Assembly: GCA_934446465.1 (NCBI GenBank)
Contig: CAKSEF010000064.1
Coordinates: forward strand, 1 to 8,221
DNA length: 8,221 bases
Source: an uncultured Oscillospiraceae bacterium
GTDB taxonomy: Bacteria; Bacillota; Clostridia; Oscillospirales; JAAYXM01
Direction of reading: 5' to 3'
A program made the position numbers and the translations under genes. The notes beneath the pieces were generated by a model that was given only the letters and a program-made list of their open reading frames with translations, did no database searches and was not told the DNA's origin. This document shows positions 4,582 through 8,221 of the stretch, one piece after another (the stretch's first letter is position 1; every line of letters begins with the position of its first letter).

Positions 4582-5859
4582 ATGGAGATACACGTTGTCA
4601 GTTCCGGGGAGACCCTGTACGGAATTGCGGAGAGCTACGGCGTGAGTGCAGAGCGTCTTTCGCTTAACAATGAAATACCGATAGGAACTCCGCTTGTTCC
4701 GGGGCAGACGCTTGTGATTCTTTTCCCCGAAACGGTGCACACCGTAAACCCGGGCGATACCATTGCGGGAATTTCGGAGCTTTACGGGGTTTCGGAAAAT
4801 CAGATATACAGAAACAACATAAACCTCGGCGGCCGCGACGCGTTATATATCGGGCAGAGCGTCGTGATATCATATACCGACGCACCGCAGGATATTATGT
4901 CGGTAAACGGATATGCTTACCCTTTTATAGACATTGATTTGTTAAGACAGACTCTTCCGTACAATACGTATCTTACGCCTTTTACATACGGCATAACAGC
5001 AGACGGCGAGCTTATGATGCTCGATGACGAGAGACTGCTTCGCACGGCGGGTGAATATCAGACCGCACCGCTTATGCACCTGTCAACGCTTACGGAGGAC
5101 GGCGGCTTTGACAGCGCTCTTGCAGATGCCGTGCTGAACAATGATTCGTCGCGCGAAAATCTCATAGGGAATGTAATATCGGTTATGAATGAGAAGGGCT
5201 ATGTCGGACTCGATATAGATTTTGAATATGTTCCCGCGCGGAACAGAGAGAGGTATGCCGAGTTTGTTGCTGAGATGAGGAGACGTCTCGATCCTCTCGG
5301 GAAGATAGTAATAGTAGCGCTTGCTCCGAAAACTTCGGCAGAACAGCCGGGGCTTTTGTATGAAGGACACGATTATGAGCTTCTGGGAAATGCCGCAGAC
5401 TATGTTCTTCTGATGACGTATGAATGGGGGTATACATACGGGCCTCCGCTGGCGGTTGCGCCGATACCGAACGTCAGGCGCGTTCTTGATTATGCCGTTA
5501 CGGTAATCCCCCGCGAAAAAATATATATGGGCATTCCGAATTACGGGTATGACTGGCCGCTTCCGTATGTGCAGGGGAGCACGCGCGCGCGGTCAATTTC
5601 AAATGTGCGGGCCGTTGAGATTGCCCGAAATGCGGGCGTGAATATACTCTATGACGAGACATCTCAATCACCGCATTTTGAATACACCGACACCGAGGGC
5701 GTCTTGCACGAGGTGTGGTTTGAGGACGCGCGAAGCATGAACGCAAAATTCAGACTCATACGCGAGTATTCACTGTACGGCGCGGGGTATTGGAATCTCA
5801 TGAGACCGTTCCCGCAAAATTGGCTTCTTCTCAATTCGCAGTTCAACATAAGAAGATAG
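4582..5859 (+). CDS. LysM-LysM-GH18 spore cortex hydrolase (SleL/YaaH type)
   Basis: This 425-residue protein has two peptidoglycan-binding LysM repeats (3-47 and 52-97; HVVSSGETLYGIAESYGVS and HTVNPGDTIAGISELYGVS). They are followed by a glycosyl hydrolase 18 barrel (about 107-420). The GH18 active-site motif is GYVGLDIDFEYV (206-217), with D211, D213 and catalytic Glu215. LLMTYEWGYTYGPP (276-289) and MGIPNYGYDWPLPY (316-329) are typical of the SleL/YaaH group, N-acetylglucosaminidases acting on spore cortex during germination. There is no signal peptide, as in SleL/YaaH, which are made in the mother cell and deposited in the coat. The ATG at 4582 is chosen because GGAGG lies 8 bases upstream. 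The frame is open for 97 codons further up, but that part lies over rpmE and has no start with a good site. A clear sporulation promoter was not found. Confidence 0.93.
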   Translation: MEIHVVSSGETLYGIAESYGVSAERLSLNNEIPIGTPLVPGQTLVILFPETVHTVNPGDTIAGISELYGVSENQIYRNNINLGGRDALYIGQSVVISYTDAPQDIMSVNGYAYPFIDIDLLRQTLPYNTYLTPFTYGITADGELMMLDDERLLRTAGEYQTAPLMHLSTLTEDGGFDSALADAVLNNDSSRENLIGNVISVMNEKGYVGLDIDFEYVPARNRERYAEFVAEMRRRLDPLGKIVIVALAPKTSAEQPGLLYEGHDYELLGNAADYVLLMTYEWGYTYGPPLAVAPIPNVRRVLDYAVTVIPREKIYMGIPNYGYDWPLPYVQGSTRARSISNVRAVEIARNAGVNILYDETSQSPHFEYTDTEGVLHEVWFEDARSMNAKFRLIREYSLYGAGYWNLMRPFPQNWLLLNSQFNIRR

Positions 5860-5880
5860 CCGTGTCATATAATTGTCAGT

Positions 5881-5909
5881 CGTGAAAGACGCTTTCGTGT
5901 TTATATATT
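5881..5909 (+). terminator. Weak terminator-like hairpin after the LysM/GH18 gene
   Basis: CGTGAAAG (5881-5888) can pair with CTTTCGTG (5892-5899), using two G·U pairs, around an ACG loop. TTTATATATT follows. The tail is not a clean U-run, so it may only partly separate the chromosomal gene from the phage cassette. Confidence 0.35.
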
Positions 5910-5957
5910 ACTGTAACCTGCGGCGGCGGAATAACTTCACGGTGAAAGGGAAAAAGC

Positions 5958-6137
5958 ATGAAAGAGCGTTTAAAAAGCCCTGTTGTATGGGGAAGTGTTT
6001 TGGGTCAGGCCGTTCTCATGATAGGTCTGGTAGCACCCGAAATAAGCGATGAAATAAAAATAATAGGAACTGCCGTAATAGAAATTCTCACGGTATTCGG
6101 AGTGCTCAACAATCCGACCGACAGGGAGAGATTCTGA
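5958..6137 (+). CDS. Small phage-type holin
   Basis: This 59-residue membrane protein starts MKERLKSPVVWGSVLGQAVL and ends FGVLNNPTDRERF. It has two hydrophobic helices (about 9-25 and 34-50) joined by a short acidic loop (APEISDE), with charged ends. The size, topology and the VVWGS...FGVLNNPT pattern match the small class of Firmicute phage holins (phi LC3/Phage_holin_1 group). Its expected role is to form membrane lesions that let the endolysin reach the wall. GAAAGGG lies 7 bases before the ATG. Its TGA overlaps the ATG of the amidase gene (TGATG), so both are translationally coupled into a lysis pair. The match is by pattern; a small non-holin membrane protein is the alternative. Confidence 0.85.
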   Translation: MKERLKSPVVWGSVLGQAVLMIGLVAPEISDEIKIIGTAVIEILTVFGVLNNPTDRERF

Positions 6138-6937
6138 TGAAGATTACCGAGCAGTTTACGGTGAACAATCCATGCTACAAGAGAAACCGCAGGATAAAGG
6201 TGCGCGGGCTTATGCTCCATTCCATAGGAACTCCTCAGGAAAATCCGGGCGTCATGAAAAGAGTTTTCGACAAGGACGGCATGAACGCGTGCGTACACGG
6301 TTTTGTCGGGGAGAATGACGCGGTAATTACACTGCCGTGCCTAAAACAGGCGGGACAGGCGCACCGCGCGTGGCATTGCGGAGGGAGCGGGAACGATACA
6401 CACATCGGAATTGAGATGTGCGAGCCGAAAAACATCCGATACACGGGCGGAAGCACGTTCGCCTGTGATGACCTGCAATATGCACGGGCATTCGTTGAGA
6501 AAACGACCGAAAATGCCGTTTTGCTGTTTGCAAAGCTCTGCAAATTGCACGGATTGAACCCGCTTACCGATATAGTTTCACATGCCGAGGGACATAAAAG
6601 AGGAATTGCGAGCAATCACGGCGACCCCGACCATCTCTGGCGCGGGATCGGTATGCAGTACGGCATGGATAAATTCAGGCGCGACGTTGCGGCAGAAATG
6701 GAGGAAAAGATGACACAGGCAGATTTTGATAAAATGTTCATTTCGGCGATGAACAGATATATGGAGAAGAAGAACTCGGAAGGGCCGAGCGCATACAGCG
6801 CAGAAGCGCGAAGCTGGGCGGAAAAAATCGGGGTAATACGCGGAGACAAGAACGGACTCAAGAGATATAAAGCGTATCCGACGCGCGAGGAAGTCGTCGA
6901 GATGCTCAAACGCATGGAGGACGGGAAAAACTTATGA
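6137..6937 (+). CDS. N-acetylmuramoyl-L-alanine amidase (phage endolysin)
   Basis: This 266-residue enzyme cleaves the bond between muramic acid and the stem peptide. Residues 1-185 form an Amidase_2/PGRP domain. It has GLMLHS with zinc ligand His28, VHGF (53-56), HCGGSGNDTHIGIEMCEP (80-97) with catalytic Glu93, and SHAEGHKRG (148-156) with ligand His149. The NHGDPDHLW loop (160-168) probably supplies the last ligand. A charged linker (186-225) leads to a C-terminal SAEARSWAEKIGVIRGDKNG (221-240) plus YPTREEVVEMLKRM (247-260), which resembles an SLH-type repeat and is probably wall-binding. It has no signal peptide, so release depends on the holin. Its ATG overlaps the holin stop, and its own TGA overlaps the next ATG (ATGA). 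This is a typical gut-Clostridia prophage endolysin. Confidence 0.92.
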   Translation: MKITEQFTVNNPCYKRNRRIKVRGLMLHSIGTPQENPGVMKRVFDKDGMNACVHGFVGENDAVITLPCLKQAGQAHRAWHCGGSGNDTHIGIEMCEPKNIRYTGGSTFACDDLQYARAFVEKTTENAVLLFAKLCKLHGLNPLTDIVSHAEGHKRGIASNHGDPDHLWRGIGMQYGMDKFRRDVAAEMEEKMTQADFDKMFISAMNRYMEKKNSEGPSAYSAEARSWAEKIGVIRGDKNGLKRYKAYPTREEVVEMLKRMEDGKNL

Positions 6938-7971
6938 TATCAAAGCAGGCAATATCGGGTGAGGTTATCGGCCTCGGGCGTGAGGGGGAGAACCTTGCCC
7001 GCAAAATAACTTTTGACATATCGGACTGGATAGAAAAATACGGAAGCGGAAACGTATATCTGATTGCCGAGCGCTTCGGGGACGCGGGCCCGTACCCGGT
7101 ATCCGTAACGGTCTCGGAGGGGACGGCCGAGTGGGAGATAACAAATTCCGACGTCGGACGGCATGGCTACGGCAAGTGCGAGCTTCGATATATGGTAAAC
7201 GATATTTTGGTAAAATCGGAAACATGGATAACATATACAGATGAAACACTCGGGGACGCGACAGAGGAACCGCCCGCGCCGTATGCGGACTGGGTGGGAA
7301 CGGTTATTTCCGCGCGAGAGGAAGCCCGCCTTTTCGCGGATAAGGCGGGCGAGTTTGCGGGGAAAATGCCGATTATCGGCAGCAACGGAAATTGGTGGTC
7401 GTGGAACGGCAGTGAGTATACGGATTCGGGAAGCTTTGCCGAGTACCCGACCAAGACGAGCGAGATCCAAAACGACAGCGCGTTTGCGTATACGGACGCG
7501 AACAACAATTTCTCCGCACCGCAGACGATAAACGGAACTCTCACGGTAAACGGAAGCATCGTTCAGAACGGCTCAAGCTATGACACTCACGCCGAAAAGG
7601 TATACACGAAAAATGACATGATAATAACCCGCGCGGGAGCGCAGGGCGGACTCTCGGCGGGGGGCATTACGGGTATACGCGCCGAAAAATACGACGGCAA
7701 AAATGACGGAATCCTCGCGTTCGGTGCGGACGGCGAGGCGCGGGTCGGAGACGACGGAGACACACAGCCCCTCCTCACGCGGAGCGAAAAGGAGAGCATT
7801 TCAAACGGACAAGTCCTTGTTTGGGACAGCTCAGAGCTTAAAGCGGTCGGAAGCAGTGATTATATAAAGAAAACCGATTATGCGGGAAAGACGAGCGCAG
7901 GTATTGCGAAAATCTGGTCGGAAACCGATTCGAGCGGGGACGTAACGCTTAACATTTCCACGGAGGAATAG
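6934..7971 (+). CDS. Phage tail-fibre / baseplate protein
   Basis: This 345-residue structural protein has an N-terminal beta domain (about 5-103; ARKITFDISDWIEKYGSGNVYLIAERFGD, then YPVSVTV) resembling the BppU-like N-terminal domain of siphophage baseplate proteins. A Pro-rich hinge (112-118) and a short helix (119-143, probably a trimeric coiled coil) follow. Next is a GSNGNWWSWNGSEYTDSG linker, then a Gly/Asn-rich fibre region (190-285) with NGTLTVNGSIVQNGSSYDTHAEKVYTKNDMI and KYDGKNDGILAFGADGEARVGDDGDTQPLLTR. That block is familiar from Firmicute prophage tail fibres. The expected role is linking the tail tip to receptor-binding proteins. The ATG overlaps the amidase stop; GGAGG is 13 bases upstream, so translation is probably coupled. 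Exact placement in the virion is unknown. Confidence 0.8.
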   Translation: MISKQAISGEVIGLGREGENLARKITFDISDWIEKYGSGNVYLIAERFGDAGPYPVSVTVSEGTAEWEITNSDVGRHGYGKCELRYMVNDILVKSETWITYTDETLGDATEEPPAPYADWVGTVISAREEARLFADKAGEFAGKMPIIGSNGNWWSWNGSEYTDSGSFAEYPTKTSEIQNDSAFAYTDANNNFSAPQTINGTLTVNGSIVQNGSSYDTHAEKVYTKNDMIITRAGAQGGLSAGGITGIRAEKYDGKNDGILAFGADGEARVGDDGDTQPLLTRSEKESISNGQVLVWDSSELKAVGSSDYIKKTDYAGKTSAGIAKIWSETDSSGDVTLNISTEE

Positions 7972-7973
7972 CA

Positions 7974-8221
7974 ATGAATATAAATCTGGGAAGCGTCGAC
8001 GCGGTGAAGTTCAACGGCGGGAATGTTGACAGGCTGGTCTTTAACGGCGCCGAGGTCTGGAATGCGGGAGGAACATATGCGGAAGCGTCGGGGTATCCGC
8101 TCGTCTTTTCCGAAGCGAAAACGGGGAAGCTCAAAAACCTCAGGATATACGGCAATTCGGCACAGGACGGAACGCCGTCTCCCGAATCACCCGTAGATGT
8201 AAAGAGCGTGGGCGATTTGAT
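7974..8221 (+). CDS. Phage tail / receptor-binding protein, 5' part only
   Basis: This is the first 82 codons of a gene that runs off the right edge. It begins MNINLGSVDAVKFNGGNVDR followed by LVFNGAEVWN, a doubled 'V..v.FNG..V' motif seen at the start of many Firmicute prophage tail and carbohydrate-contact proteins. RIYGNSAQDGTPSPESPVDVKSVGD (57-81) closely resembles the 'GNS.Q.GTPSP..P..I.SVGD' strand common in phage receptor-binding and minor tail proteins. GGAGGA (7962-7967), inside the end of the previous gene, lies 6 bases before the ATG. It probably forms the last part of the tail-tip module with the fibre gene. Total length and receptor are not visible. Confidence 0.75.
   Translation, partial: MNINLGSVDAVKFNGGNVDRLVFNGAEVWNAGGTYAEASGYPLVFSEAKTGKLKNLRIYGNSAQDGTPSPESPVDVKSVGDL

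Noticed and set aside
5936..5946. TTCAC-G-GTGAA palindrome before the holin gene
   Set aside because: A 5-bp stem with a one-base loop cannot form a useful RNA hairpin. It could be an operator half-site pair, but nothing else supports that.
7241..7531. Arginine-rich frame of 96 codons inside the fibre gene
   Set aside because: Out-of-frame shadow of a G+C-rich gene, with no ribosome binding site.
1..8221. CRISPR array, tRNA, rRNA, insertion sequence or integrase
   Set aside because: No regularly spaced repeats, cloverleaf-like sequence, transposase or recombinase motif was seen on either strand.

Overview
The window looks like a chromosomal segment of a spore-forming Clostridia-type Firmicute (Bacillota). 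It encodes SpoVT and a LysM/GH18 spore-type cortex hydrolase. It also uses strong GGAGG-type ribosome binding sites, TTGACA/TATAAT-like promoters and a zinc-type L31. No rRNA or other marker allows a genus to be named. Two core blocks are flanked on both sides by accessory DNA.

Left accessory block (about 1-1500, minus strand, visibly more A+T-rich): reading leftwards there is a Cro/CI-type repressor with a near-consensus promoter, a possible 38-codon ORF that lacks a normal start codon, a DUF4417 protein, and the start of an unrecognised 'MGGRG' protein coupled to it through a TAATG overlap. Between the repressor and the DUF4417 gene, a strong promoter points the other way (+). It is followed about 80 bases later by an intrinsic-terminator-like hairpin, which predicts a short antisense RNA. 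This looks like the end of an integrative element or prophage that continues beyond base 1. No integrase is visible.

Core block (about 1657-5859): spoVT (+) converges on a galM gene (-) across a bidirectional terminator. ung and galM form a minus-strand operon. rpmE sits upstream of ung with its own promoter and terminator, and the terminator's U-tract overlaps the ung -35 box. Divergent from rpmE is a two-LysM, GH18 spore cortex-lytic enzyme (SleL/YaaH type, +).

Right accessory block (about 5958 to the end, + strand): a phage-type cassette of holin, peptidoglycan amidase endolysin, tail-fibre/baseplate protein and the start of a receptor-binding/tail protein. The genes are tightly packed, with TGATG and ATGA overlaps. 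Their order (lysis genes before fibre genes, directly after a chromosomal gene) is unusual for a prophage edge.

The strongest candidates for something undescribed are the predicted antisense RNA beside the DUF4417/MGGRG pair, and the lysis-then-fibre cassette placed next to a spore cortex hydrolase. Neither can be proved from this sequence alone.
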